In this document: piece by piece, positions 25,517-33,462 of the stretch | How positions within the stretch are numbered: the first letter of the stretch is position 1 | Layout: every line of letters starts with the position of its first letter | Assembly: GCA_046541415.1 (NCBI GenBank) | Contig: JBKHDI010000023.1 | Coordinates: 1-44,804, forward strand | DNA: 44,804 nt | From: CAZOVB01 sp046541415 | GTDB taxonomy: Bacteria; Planctomycetota; Phycisphaerae; SM23-33 | Direction: 5' to 3' | Notes under the pieces: model-generated | The model's database searches: none | Told to the model about the DNA's origin: nothing | The model's input: the letters and a program-made list of their open reading frames with translations, nothing else | Translations under genes and position numbers: made by a program

Positions 25517-25801
25517 TCAACCGGAGGGGTCTTCGATCCAGCGGCGGTAGCAGCGGTTGCAGAGGTGGATTGTCAGGCGGCGGTGGACCTGGTCGTTGAG
25601 GTCCTGCTCGCTGGTCTGGCCCAGTTGGCTGATCAATTCATCGATTTCGGCAGCCAGTTCGCCGGTGTCGAAATCGGCCGTGTCGAGCTTCGGCGGGTAG
25701 GGGTCGGCAAACGCCTCGATCCGCACGACGTAGAAGTTGCCCCTGCCCGGATGCAGATCGCACCCGCAACGGTGACAAAGCAGCGACTCAGCCTCGTTCA
25801 T
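25517..25801 (-). CDS. Small protein with paired CxxC zinc knuckles, unknown function
   Basis: A 94-residue protein that I do not recognise as a named family. Two Cys pairs, C9-x2-C12 (with C14 next) and C81-x2-C84, bracket an acidic central region and probably form one zinc ribbon. The pattern LCHRCGCDLHPG at the start and HLCNRCYRRW at the end is like small metal-binding proteins. ATG 25801 lies 14 bases after the stop of the second sulfatase on the same strand, with AGGACA upstream, so the two are likely co-transcribed. No signal peptide is visible. Confidence 0.65.
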   Translation of the reverse strand: MNEAESLLCHRCGCDLHPGRGNFYVVRIEAFADPYPPKLDTADFDTGELAAEIDELISQLGQTSEQDLNDQVHRRLTIHLCNRCYRRWIEDPSG

Positions 25802-25815
25802 GTCCTGTCCCTGCC

Positions 25816-27270
25816 TCAGCGGCCGAAGGGCCTGGTCTTGCTCGGCGGCGGCCAGTGCAGGCCCCGCTGGCCGTGCAGGTCCAGCCCGACAGAAGGCGTC
25901 CAGTCGGTCTTGTCGGGCAGGCCCACCAGCTTTCCGTCGCGCGCCCAGGCTTCGTCCCCGCCGTAGAGGTTCTCGATCAGCCGGGCCGTCAGGCGGCTGC
26001 GGACCTGGCGACAACTGTCCCGCTCGGACAAATCGTGCAGTTCGCGCGGGTCTTCCTGCAGGTCGAACAGCTGGACGACGTTGCCCACGGGATAGTAGAT
26101 CAACTTGTAGCGACCATCGTGGATCATCCGCGTGGCCCTGAAGTCTTCGTTGACTTCGCCGTAGAGCGCGTCGCGCGGCTGGCTGGAGAGCATGGATCGG
26201 CCCTCCACCGTTTCGGGCACGTCCACGCCCGCCAGTTCCAGCAGGGTGGGCATGACATCGGCCAGGCCGACCAGGCGGTGGTCGACGCGGTCTTTGGGGA
26301 TGTCCCGCCCGGCGAGGATCATCGGGACCTGGGCGGAGTTCTCGTAGAAGCACCGCTTGGCCCACATCCCGTGGTTGCCCAGCATGTCGCCGTGGTCGCT
26401 GGTGAACAGGACGACCGTATTGCCCAGCAGCCCCTCATCTCGCAGGGTCCCGATGACCAGGCGCAGCTGGTGGTCGATGTGCGTGGCCAGGGCATAGAAC
26501 GCCTGGCGCGCCCGGCGGATGGCCCGTTCGTCCTTCTCGCCGCACAGGCCCGTTCGGCGGCTGCGGATCGAAGCGGCGGGCTCTTCCACCCAGTCGCCCT
26601 GGAAAGGCAGTTCCAGCCGGTCCGGATCGTACATGTCCAGGTAGGCCTCCAGCGGCGCAAGCGGCGGGTGGGGGTGACAGTAGGACAGGTAGTAGAAGCC
26701 CGGGCGCTTCGGGTCGTGACGCTTGATCTGCCTGCACATTTCGCGCGTCGCCCAGTTGGTCACGTGCATGTACTCCGGCAGGTGCCAAGGCCGCGTGACA
26801 TAATCGTTGTTGCACATGCCGTGGGCGAATTCCATGCCCACCTGTCCCTGCTGGCCCAGCCACGTCTGGTAATCGTCGACCACGCCGAACTGGTAGCGGG
26901 CCTCTTCGGCGAGGATCACGTCGTCGAAGCCCACGCGGTCGCGCTGGGGGTAGACGTGCATCTTGCCGACCGCCCGTGCCTGGTAGCCGGCCCGGGCGAA
27001 CGTGCCGGCCAGCGTGGGCAGGTCGGGCATCTCCAACTGGGCCTGGTAGATCCGGTCGCCGTGGGTCCGCGGGACCGTGCCGGTCATCAGCGTCCGGCGG
27101 GCGGGGATGCAGACGGGACACTCGGTGTAGGCCCGGTCGAACCGTGTGCCGGCGCCGGCCAGGCTGTCCAGCGTGGGGGTCTGGATGTCGGGATGGCCGG
27201 CAGAGCCCAGCATCGAGCCGGGCCAGTGGTCGGTGCAGATCATCAGGACATTCGGGCGGTCGTGGCTCAT
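25816..27270 (-). CDS. Formylglycine-type sulfatase (CxPxR)
   Basis: A 484-residue sulfatase. The start has the metal site RPNVLMICTDHWPGS (D14), the modification site C54-I-P-A-R58 in ECPVCIPARRTLMTG matches the classical C-x-P-x-R rule, and FTSDHGDMLGNHGMW supplies the second metal ligands. The C-terminal subdomain contains QLFDLQEDPRELHDLS, typical of the family. No signal peptide is seen. ATG 27270 (MSHDRPNVL) is preferred because the family normally starts a few residues before the PNVL strand and AGGAG lies upstream; ATG 27306 would add 12 residues. Only about 8 of the first 60 residues separate its layout from the plus-strand sulfatase, but the two are clearly different subfamilies. 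Confidence 0.9.
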   Translation of the reverse strand: MSHDRPNVLMICTDHWPGSMLGSAGHPDIQTPTLDSLAGAGTRFDRAYTECPVCIPARRTLMTGTVPRTHGDRIYQAQLEMPDLPTLAGTFARAGYQARAVGKMHVYPQRDRVGFDDVILAEEARYQFGVVDDYQTWLGQQGQVGMEFAHGMCNNDYVTRPWHLPEYMHVTNWATREMCRQIKRHDPKRPGFYYLSYCHPHPPLAPLEAYLDMYDPDRLELPFQGDWVEEPAASIRSRRTGLCGEKDERAIRRARQAFYALATHIDHQLRLVIGTLRDEGLLGNTVVLFTSDHGDMLGNHGMWAKRCFYENSAQVPMILAGRDIPKDRVDHRLVGLADVMPTLLELAGVDVPETVEGRSMLSSQPRDALYGEVNEDFRATRMIHDGRYKLIYYPVGNVVQLFDLQEDPRELHDLSERDSCRQVRSRLTARLIENLYGGDEAWARDGKLVGLPDKTDWTPSVGLDLHGQRGLHWPPPSKTRPFGR

Positions 27271-27362
27271 GGCGGGGCGGGCTCCTGGCTGGGGACGTTG
27301 GTGCATCTATGCCAGAAGATACCGCAGAACCCGCCTGCGGACCAGTGGGCGGCTGATTTTGC

Positions 27363-28382
27363 TCAGAGAGCGCGGTGGGCGTGGACTTCGTCGAACGTCG
27401 CGACCCGGTTCTTGCCCAGTTCCTTGGCCACGTAGAGCGCCCGATCGGCCATCGAGACCAGCGCGTCGCCGCTGGTGGGGTGGTGGCGGGACAGCGAGGC
27501 CACGCCGATCGACATGGTCACCGCGTGGTTGAGCACGGGATGGTTGGCGGTACGCTGGGCGAGTTGCTCGGCGATTCGCTCGACCACGGCCCGGCCGTGG
27601 GACAGGTCGGTGTGCGGCAGGAGCAGGACCATCTCGTCCCCGCCGTAGCGGGCGCCGATGTCGCTGGTTCGCAGGGAGTTGCGGATGATCTCGGCGGTGA
27701 TCTGCAGGATCTCGTCGCCGATCTGGTGGCCGAGGGTGTCGTTGATCTGCTTGTAGTGGTCCAGGTCGGACATGCAGCAGGTCAGGTCAAAGCCGTACCG
27801 CGTCGCCTCGCTGAAGCTGCGGGTCAGGGCATCGGCGAAGCTGCGTCGGTTGTGCAGACCCGTCAGGTGGTCGGTCTCGGCCATGTCTTTCAGACGATCC
27901 AGCGATTCCTCCAGCTGGAAGTTCTTGATCCGCAGCTGCTCGCAGGTGGCCTGGAGTTTGTTCTGCAGTTCGATGTTCTCCCGCCGCATGTGGTGCTGGA
28001 TCAGGGCCTTTTTGACCACCGCGGGAATCGCGAAGATATAGTCGCCCATCTTGACAAGGTAGTCGGTGGCCCCGCGTTCGATGGCCTCGGCCGCCTTGGA
28101 GGTGTTGTTCTCGCTGGTAACGAAGATGATCGGCACGTCGGCCATGCCGAGGATCTGTTCCAGAAGCGCCAGGCCCCCCATGTCCGGCAGGTGGTAGGCC
28201 AGCAGGATGATATCGAAGCTTCCGGGATCGGCTGCGATGCACTCTGCGGCCGAAGTGGCCGGGACGATGTTCTTCTGCCGCCCGCTGCGGTAATGAATCG
28301 CCAGCGTATCGCAGATGAGCCTGCGATGTTCGGTATCGTCGTCTACGACCAGGATGCGGGGGTGTTTGCGGGGGATTTCCAT
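27363..28382 (-). CDS. Receiver-GGDEF diguanylate cyclase with non-canonical receiver
   Basis: A 339-residue soluble protein with a response-regulator receiver domain (about 8-125), a coiled-coil linker (130-168) and a GGDEF domain (169-335). The cyclase site reads YGGDEM (247-251) and the product-inhibition site RTSD (238-241) is at the right spacing, so c-di-GMP synthesis from two GTP is expected. The receiver keeps the acidic pocket (D14-D15) and K111, but the phospho-acceptor position is Ala62 (codon GCC) in DIILLAYHLPDMGG. It therefore cannot be activated by the usual phosphorylation. No histidine kinase gene is adjacent. It is divergent from the ribulokinase gene. Confidence 0.9.
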   Translation of the reverse strand: MEIPRKHPRILVVDDDTEHRRLICDTLAIHYRSGRQKNIVPATSAAECIAADPGSFDIILLAYHLPDMGGLALLEQILGMADVPIIFVTSENNTSKAAEAIERGATDYLVKMGDYIFAIPAVVKKALIQHHMRRENIELQNKLQATCEQLRIKNFQLEESLDRLKDMAETDHLTGLHNRRSFADALTRSFSEATRYGFDLTCCMSDLDHYKQINDTLGHQIGDEILQITAEIIRNSLRTSDIGARYGGDEMVLLLPHTDLSHGRAVVERIAEQLAQRTANHPVLNHAVTMSIGVASLSRHHPTSGDALVSMADRALYVAKELGKNRVATFDEVHAHRAL

Positions 28383-28482
28383 GCGATCGCCTTCAGGCCG
28401 CCCCGGCGCCGATGGCTACCGGCGCAGGTCGGCCTTGATGGCAATATCGGCCAGAAGAGTCACGGGCTTTGCCAACTTTGAC

Positions 28483-28496
28483 GAACTGGACAGTTC
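28483..28496. promoter_or_regulatory. Inverted repeat (candidate operator) at the ribulokinase promoter
   Basis: GAACTG-GA-CAGTTC is a perfect 6-bp dyad that covers the -35 box. A dimeric regulator bound here would block transcription of the sugar kinase gene. Confidence 0.45.
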
Positions 28497-28515
28497 CGAC
28501 CCGAGCGAATAGAAT
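28487..28515 (+). promoter_or_regulatory. Ribulokinase gene promoter
   Basis: TGGACA (28487-28492), a 17-bp spacer and TAGAAT (28510-28515). The start is predicted near 28522, giving a leader of about 45 bases. Confidence 0.6.
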
Positions 28516-28566
28516 GCTGCCCGTTCGCCACCATCTGCAACAGCCCCGCAAGAGAGAGACCTTCGC

Positions 28567-30255
28567 ATGTCAAGCTACGCCATTGGTTTGGACTACGGCA
28601 CGAATTCTGTCAGGGCGATCCTCGTTCGCTGCGCCGACGGGGCGGAAGTCGCTGCCGCCGTGATGGAATACCCCCACGGGCAGGCGGGGATCATCCTCAG
28701 TCCGGAGGATCCGAACCTCGCCCGCCAGCACCCGGCCGACTATGTCCTCGGGGCCGAGACGACCATCAAGCAGGTCCTGGCCGAGGCAGCGGCCAGCGTC
28801 GACGGATTCGACGCGGCCGAGGTGGTCGGCATCGGCGTGGACACCACCGGCTCGACCCCCCTGCCGGTCGACCAGGCGGGCAGGCCGCTGGCCTTCGAGG
28901 ACCGCTTCGCCAAAAACCCCAACGCGATGGCCTGGCTGTGGAAGGACCATACCTCGATCGCCGAGGCCGAGGAAATTACCGCCCTGGCCGCCGAGATCCG
29001 CCCGGACTACCTGCTCAAGTGCGGCGGGACCTACTCCAGCGAGTGGTTCTTCGCCAAGCTGCTGCACTGCATCCGCGTCGATGCGGAGGTCTTCGACGCC
29101 GCGGCCAGCTGGGTCGAAATCGCCGACTGGATCCCCGCCTTCCTGACCGGCGCCCAAAAGCCGGCCCACCTGACCGCCTGCGTCTGTGCAGCCGGCCACA
29201 AGGCGATGTACTCCGACCAGTGGGGCGGCTACCCGGACGCCGAGTTCCTGGGCAAGCTGGATCCCAGACTCGCCGAGCTTCGCGAGGTACTCCAGGACAA
29301 GGCCCATGCGATCGACCACGTCGCCGGGACCCTGACCGAGCAGTGGGCCCTCAGGACGGGGCTCAGGCCGGGGATCGCCGTGGCAACCGGAGCCTTCGAC
29401 GCACACCTCGGGGCCGTCGGGGCGGGAATCGGACCCGGCACGATGGTCAAGGTCCTCGGTACCAGCGGCTGCGACATGGTCGTTGCCCCGGGCGATGAGC
29501 CCGTGGCCGACATCCCGGGCCTCTGCGGGATCGTCAAGGGCAGCATCCTGCCCGGTTTCTGGGGCCTGGAGGCGGGGCAATCCGCCGTCGGCGACCTGTA
29601 CAACTGGTGGGTCAATGTCATTCAGCCCGGTGGGGGCCTGTCGCACGAGCAACTGACGACCGAGGCGCAGAAGCTTTCTCCGGGCCAGTCGGGGCTGCTG
29701 GCGCTGGACTGGAACCACGGCAACCGGACGATCCTGGTCGACCAGCGGCTGACGGGGCTGATGATCGGCCAGACGCTCTCGACCACGCCGGGCGAGGTGT
29801 ACCGGGCGCTGATCGAGGCGACGGCGTTCGGGGCCCTGGCGATCATCGAGCGCTTCGAGCAGTATGACGTGGCCATCGAGCAGGTCGTCAACTGCGGCGG
29901 GATCGCCGAGAGGAACCCGATGGTCATGCAGATCTACGCGGACGTAACGGGCCGACCCATGAAGATCTCCCGATCCGCCCAGACCTGTGCGCTGGGTGCG
30001 GCGATTGCCGGGGCCGTCGCTGCCGGAAGCGAAGCCGGCGGCCACGACAGCTTCGCCGACGCCCAGGCGGCCATGACGGGCCTGAAGGAGGCAGTCTACA
30101 CGCCCCACGCCGGCGCGCACGAGACCTACCGGAAGCTCTATCGCCTCTGGATGCAACTGCACGACAGCTTCGGCGGGGTCAGCGACTCAGCCGACCTCTC
30201 GAAGGTCATGAAGGACCTGCTGGCCATCCGGGCCGAGGCCCGATCTCAGGGCTGA
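28567..30255 (+). CDS. araB: Ribulokinase (FGGY family)
   Basis: A 562-residue FGGY carbohydrate kinase that best fits ribulokinase, ATP-dependent phosphorylation of ribulose. The N-terminal ATPase fold begins GLDYGTNSVRAILV; VVGIGVDTTGSTPLPVD and NPNAMAWLWKDHT are typical of AraB. The second FGGY-type half shows KVLGTSGCDMVV, LEAGQSAVGDLYNWWV and CGGIAERNPMVMQIYADV. Length matches AraB rather than the roughly 500-residue xylulokinases. A single-gene unit with its own promoter and a dyad over the -35 box. Its stop overlaps the convergent glycoside hydrolase gene by 10 bases. araA and araD are not in the window. Confidence 0.88.
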   Translation: MSSYAIGLDYGTNSVRAILVRCADGAEVAAAVMEYPHGQAGIILSPEDPNLARQHPADYVLGAETTIKQVLAEAAASVDGFDAAEVVGIGVDTTGSTPLPVDQAGRPLAFEDRFAKNPNAMAWLWKDHTSIAEAEEITALAAEIRPDYLLKCGGTYSSEWFFAKLLHCIRVDAEVFDAAASWVEIADWIPAFLTGAQKPAHLTACVCAAGHKAMYSDQWGGYPDAEFLGKLDPRLAELREVLQDKAHAIDHVAGTLTEQWALRTGLRPGIAVATGAFDAHLGAVGAGIGPGTMVKVLGTSGCDMVVAPGDEPVADIPGLCGIVKGSILPGFWGLEAGQSAVGDLYNWWVNVIQPGGGLSHEQLTTEAQKLSPGQSGLLALDWNHGNRTILVDQRLTGLMIGQTLSTTPGEVYRALIEATAFGALAIIERFEQYDVAIEQVVNCGGIAERNPMVMQIYADVTGRPMKISRSAQTCALGAAIAGAVAAGSEAGGHDSFADAQAAMTGLKEAVYTPHAGAHETYRKLYRLWMQLHDSFGGVSDSADLSKVMKDLLAIRAEARSQG

Positions 30256-32222
30256 TCGACCTTGCGGTCTATCACGACGCTGGTGGCGTGGATATAGAAG
30301 GCGTCGGCCTTCTCGCGCCCGGACTTGATGGTCACCTTGACCGACTCGCCCAGCTTGTCCGGGCTGATCCGGTAGAGGTGGATGCCCGGCCTTTCGGCGA
30401 TCGGCATCCAGTCGCCATCGTCGATGCGGATCTGCGAGCCGGGATGGTCCGAGCCTCCCAGGGCGATCCGCACCCAGGCTGCCTGGATGGCCGGGTCGGC
30501 GGGGTTCGGCACGTCGATGCTCTGCGAGACGATCTCGTCGGGGTTCATCCGCAGGAAGACGTCCTTGCTGAAGTGCTGGACCCGGCTGACTGAACCCAGC
30601 GATCCAGGCTCGCGCAGGTCCACGAGCAACCGGACGGCCGAACGGGCCGGCAGGGACAGGCTCACCGGCCTCCGGCCGGGGTCGGCCAACGTCTGGTCGT
30701 CCATTCTCTCCACAGGCACGTCGACGAGCTTGAGCTTGCGAGCCTTGGCGTCCACGTCCACCGACGTTGCCTCCACCGCCCGATGGGCCGGCAGGGAAAC
30801 CGAAAGTTCCCGCGGTCGGTTGTCGTCGTTGTAGACCAGCACGACCAATCGCTTGTCCGCATCGATCGACGCGACGGACCAGACGTCCGGGTCGTCGGTC
30901 CGGGTCTTTACCAGTTTGCCGCGCAGGGGCTTGAGCAGGCGGAAGACGAATTCGTCGCCGCCCAGGCCCCAGTCGGCCTTGTCGGGTCCGTGGCTGGTGC
31001 GCGTCGCTGCCTTGTCCGGCTGGAATGTCAGCTGGCAGAGGATGTCCCGCGTGCCGTAGCCGAAACTCCCCACGGCCGTGGCCAGCGGGTCGTCATTCTT
31101 TGCCTCGCCGGTGTCGTAGCCGGGCATCTGCGGGTCGGTGCGTCCCTGGGTTTCGGTGTTGAAGTTCCGCAGCCACTTGTCGTGCTTGACCTTGCCGTAC
31201 GCGGTGATCAGCTCGTAGGCCGCGGCGACCCGGCGGGGGTCGGTGTAGTAATGATGCTCGGTGATTCCGTCGATCCACTCGGCCCCGGCGTCGATGGTGG
31301 GGCGGTAGAGCGTTTCCCAGGCGGCGTAGTTGTTCGAGTAGATGTTGTAGCCCCACCCGGCGGCCAGGGTGGCCGAGGGAAGCTCCTTCTTGAGCACCGG
31401 TGCGTAGGCCCGGAGCATCTGGAGGTACCACTTGAGGTTCTGCTGTCCCGAGAAGTAGCTGACCTGCGTCGGGTCGCGGCCCCACCAGAGCTCGACGTTG
31501 CGGTACTTCCCGCCGCGGAACTCGAACTCGTAGCCTTCCGGGTTCTTGCGCCCGATGTAGTTGTAGGCCAGGTACGCCATCAGGTCCGTCGAGCCATCCT
31601 CGGCGTGGACGCTGCGGACGGCGCGGGTCCAGACGAGGTGTTCGGTGGGCTCGGACCGGCCCTTGAGCGTCATTCGCCCGCCCTCGCGGCGGTTTTCGGG
31701 CTTGTAGAACTGCCCGTCGTAATTGACGGCCGGCTTGTAGGCCCAGTTGAGGTACGGTTCGTTCCAGAACTCCACCCAGCCGGGCCAGTCGGCCCGTTTG
31801 CAGGCGGCAGCGTAGTCCCTGGCTGCCTGGGTGAGGATCTCGCGGAAGTCGTTCGGGTTGGTTACCGCCAGGGCCGGCCGGTAGCGGTCGCCGAGACAAT
31901 CGAGCACCATGGGGATCTGCCCCAGCTCGGGGTTCTTGCTCGGCAGGAAGGGCCCGGCCAGCGGGTCGCTGTGCATCTTGCGGAACAGCTCGATGCCCCA
32001 GTCGTCGATGGTCTCCGGATCCGCATCGAACCAGTGGACGCCGAACAGCCCGGCGGGGATCTCGTCGTAGCCGTTGACCGTCAGCAACTGGTCGTACACC
32101 TGTACGCGGACGCGTTCGGCTTCCGGCGTCGGTTTCGGTTCAGCCGCCCCGGTTTGTGTGCAGCCGGTCATCCCAAACAGGCCCGCTGCGCAAAGCAGTG
32201 CGGAAAGGCAGGTGGTTCTCAT
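30246..32222 (-). CDS. Lipoprotein glycoside hydrolase, clan GH-A type
   Basis: A 658-residue secreted lipoprotein (lipobox FGMTGC, Cys21). Residues about 45-430 form a TIM-barrel-like hydrolase with the acid/base Glu155 in EFWNEPYLNW and the likely nucleophile Glu357 in NFNTETQG, the clan GH-A retaining arrangement. The region about 440-560 looks like the usual beta-sandwich that packs against such barrels, and about 570-655 like a carbohydrate-binding or jelly-roll module. It could belong to GH39, GH86 or an undefined group, so the substrate is open. ATG 32222 has GAGGAGA upstream and sits 22 bases after the macrodomain gene, in the same operon direction. Confidence 0.72.
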   Translation of the reverse strand: MRTTCLSALLCAAGLFGMTGCTQTGAAEPKPTPEAERVRVQVYDQLLTVNGYDEIPAGLFGVHWFDADPETIDDWGIELFRKMHSDPLAGPFLPSKNPELGQIPMVLDCLGDRYRPALAVTNPNDFREILTQAARDYAAACKRADWPGWVEFWNEPYLNWAYKPAVNYDGQFYKPENRREGGRMTLKGRSEPTEHLVWTRAVRSVHAEDGSTDLMAYLAYNYIGRKNPEGYEFEFRGGKYRNVELWWGRDPTQVSYFSGQQNLKWYLQMLRAYAPVLKKELPSATLAAGWGYNIYSNNYAAWETLYRPTIDAGAEWIDGITEHHYYTDPRRVAAAYELITAYGKVKHDKWLRNFNTETQGRTDPQMPGYDTGEAKNDDPLATAVGSFGYGTRDILCQLTFQPDKAATRTSHGPDKADWGLGGDEFVFRLLKPLRGKLVKTRTDDPDVWSVASIDADKRLVVLVYNDDNRPRELSVSLPAHRAVEATSVDVDAKARKLKLVDVPVERMDDQTLADPGRRPVSLSLPARSAVRLLVDLREPGSLGSVSRVQHFSKDVFLRMNPDEIVSQSIDVPNPADPAIQAAWVRIALGGSDHPGSQIRIDDGDWMPIAERPGIHLYRISPDKLGESVKVTIKSGREKADAFYIHATSVVIDRKVDQP

Positions 32223-32244
32223 CGAAATGTCTCCTCAAGGCCCC

Positions 32245-32778
32245 TCAGGACGATTCGTTCTCATCCCGACCCTGCCGCATTGCCTCCCGCAAGGCCTGGC
32301 AGATATCTTCATGATAGCCGACCAGCGTGACTTCTTCGAGGGTCTGGTCATCTTCCAGGAACTGGCGGATCGTCTGGACGGCGATCTGGCAGGCCTGTCC
32401 GATCGGATACCCGTACACCCCGCAGCTGATGGCCGGGAAGGCGACGGTCTTGCATCCGCTCTCCACCGCCAAAGACAGGCTGTTGCGGTAGCAGGCGGCC
32501 AGGAGGTCCCGTTCGTCCATGGTCCCGCCTGCCCAGACGGGCCCGACCGTGTGAATCACGTAGCGGGCGGGCAGGTTGTAACCGCCGGTGATCTTCGCTT
32601 CGCCGGTCTCGCAGCCGTCGAGGGTCTTGCACTCTTCCAGCAGTCCGGGCCCGGCCGAGCGGTGGATCGCACCGTCGACCCCGCCTCCGCCAAGCAGCGT
32701 CTTGTTGGCTGCGTTGACGATCGCGTCGACCTCCAGGCGGGTGATATCCCCGCGGATCAGCTTCAGTCGCTTGCTCAT
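32245..32778 (-). CDS. Macrodomain ADP-ribose hydrolase (YmdB/MacroD type)
   Basis: A 177-residue single macrodomain. It carries the MacroD signature: DITRLEVDAIVNAANKTLLGGGGVDGAIH (given here in part, IVNAANKTLLGGGGVDGAIH), YVIHTVGPVW and FPAISCGVYGYP. These proteins remove ADP-ribose from protein side chains, O-acetyl-ADP-ribose or nucleic acid ends. The asparagine, aspartate and Gly-rich loop of active members are present. It overlaps the Nudix gene by 4 bases (ATGA), so both are translated together; the Nudix enzyme could consume the ADP-ribose released. Confidence 0.93.
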   Translation of the reverse strand: MSKRLKLIRGDITRLEVDAIVNAANKTLLGGGGVDGAIHRSAGPGLLEECKTLDGCETGEAKITGGYNLPARYVIHTVGPVWAGGTMDERDLLAACYRNSLSLAVESGCKTVAFPAISCGVYGYPIGQACQIAVQTIRQFLEDDQTLEEVTLVGYHEDICQALREAMRQGRDENESS

Positions 32779-33320
32779 CGCGGCCCCCTTGCCAGCCAGA
32801 TCGCCAGGTACACCTTGACGTCGATCTTGTGGCCTTGCCTGCGCATCGTTTCCAGCCAGGTCTCGGCGGAGTCCAGTTCGACCAGGTGCACGCGGATGTC
32901 TTCGGAATCGTCCCCCCCGCCGTGGTCGATCTTCTCCAGATCAGTGCAGCGGTAAAGCGTCATCGTCTCGCCGGTCGTCCCGGCCGATACGGTCGCCTCG
33001 GCGACAACTTCCTCGATTCGCCCGGCCCGGTAGCCGGTCTCCTCCAGCAGTTCGCGTCCAGCGGCCTCGGCCATGGCTTCGCTACGGCGGTCGGGTTCGT
33101 CCCCTACCAGCCCGGCGGGGATCTCGATGACCGTCGAGCCGATGGGGGGGCGGTACTGTTCGATCAGCACGACCTTACCATCGTCGGTGTAGGCCATCAT
33201 CCCCACGATGCCCGAGATGTTCTTGCGCTGGGTGTATTCCCAGCCGTCGGCATCGAGGAACCGGAGGAACTTGCCCTCGGCCAGCAGACGCGGTGAATCC
33301 GTTCCTGACTTGCTGCTCAT
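32775..33320 (-). CDS. Nudix hydrolase, ADP-ribose pyrophosphatase type
   Basis: A 181-residue Nudix enzyme. The Nudix box is recognisable as a Gly in GLVGD followed by EAMAEAAGRELLEETGY (REL-x-EE-x-G core). Features around it, RKNISGIVGMMAY, VVLIEQYRPPIGSTVIEIPAG and a late acidic loop, match the NudF group that splits ADP-ribose into AMP and ribose 5-phosphate. ATG 33320 is chosen for AAGGAG upstream and a promoter just before it; longer in-frame versions would begin upstream of the promoter. First gene of the Nudix-macrodomain-glycosidase operon. Confidence 0.88.
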   Translation of the reverse strand: MSSKSGTDSPRLLAEGKFLRFLDADGWEYTQRKNISGIVGMMAYTDDGKVVLIEQYRPPIGSTVIEIPAGLVGDEPDRRSEAMAEAAGRELLEETGYRAGRIEEVVAEATVSAGTTGETMTLYRCTDLEKIDHGGGDDSEDIRVHLVELDSAETWLETMRRQGHKIDVKVYLAIWLARGPR

Positions 33321-33348
33321 CCTGCACGCTCCTTGCTCTGAGACTGCC

Positions 33349-33377
33349 AATCTACTCTGCCCCGGCGCGGGCTGCAA
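33349..33377 (-). promoter_or_regulatory. Promoter of the Nudix-macrodomain operon
   Basis: Minus strand: TTGCAG (33377-33372), a 17-bp spacer, TAGATT (33354-33349). The leader is about 22 bases and includes AAGGAG. Confidence 0.6.
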
Positions 33378-33400
33378 CCGAATGGAGGGGAGGAATTCGT

Positions 33401-33429
33401 TTGACGATCCGCTGCGGGCGGTCTTGAAT
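33401..33429 (+). promoter_or_regulatory. Promoter of the Gfo/Idh/MocA gene
   Basis: TTGACG (33401-33406), a 17-bp spacer and TTGAAT (33424-33429). It lies back-to-back with the Nudix promoter, 23 bases apart. Confidence 0.6.
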
Positions 33430-33462
33430 GGACCGCTGCTGCAGATCCATGGAGGAATCGCC

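Noticed and set aside
33208..33462. Upstream extension of the Gfo/Idh/MocA gene
   Set aside because: It runs antisense through the Nudix gene and its promoter; the GGAGG site fixes ATG 33463.
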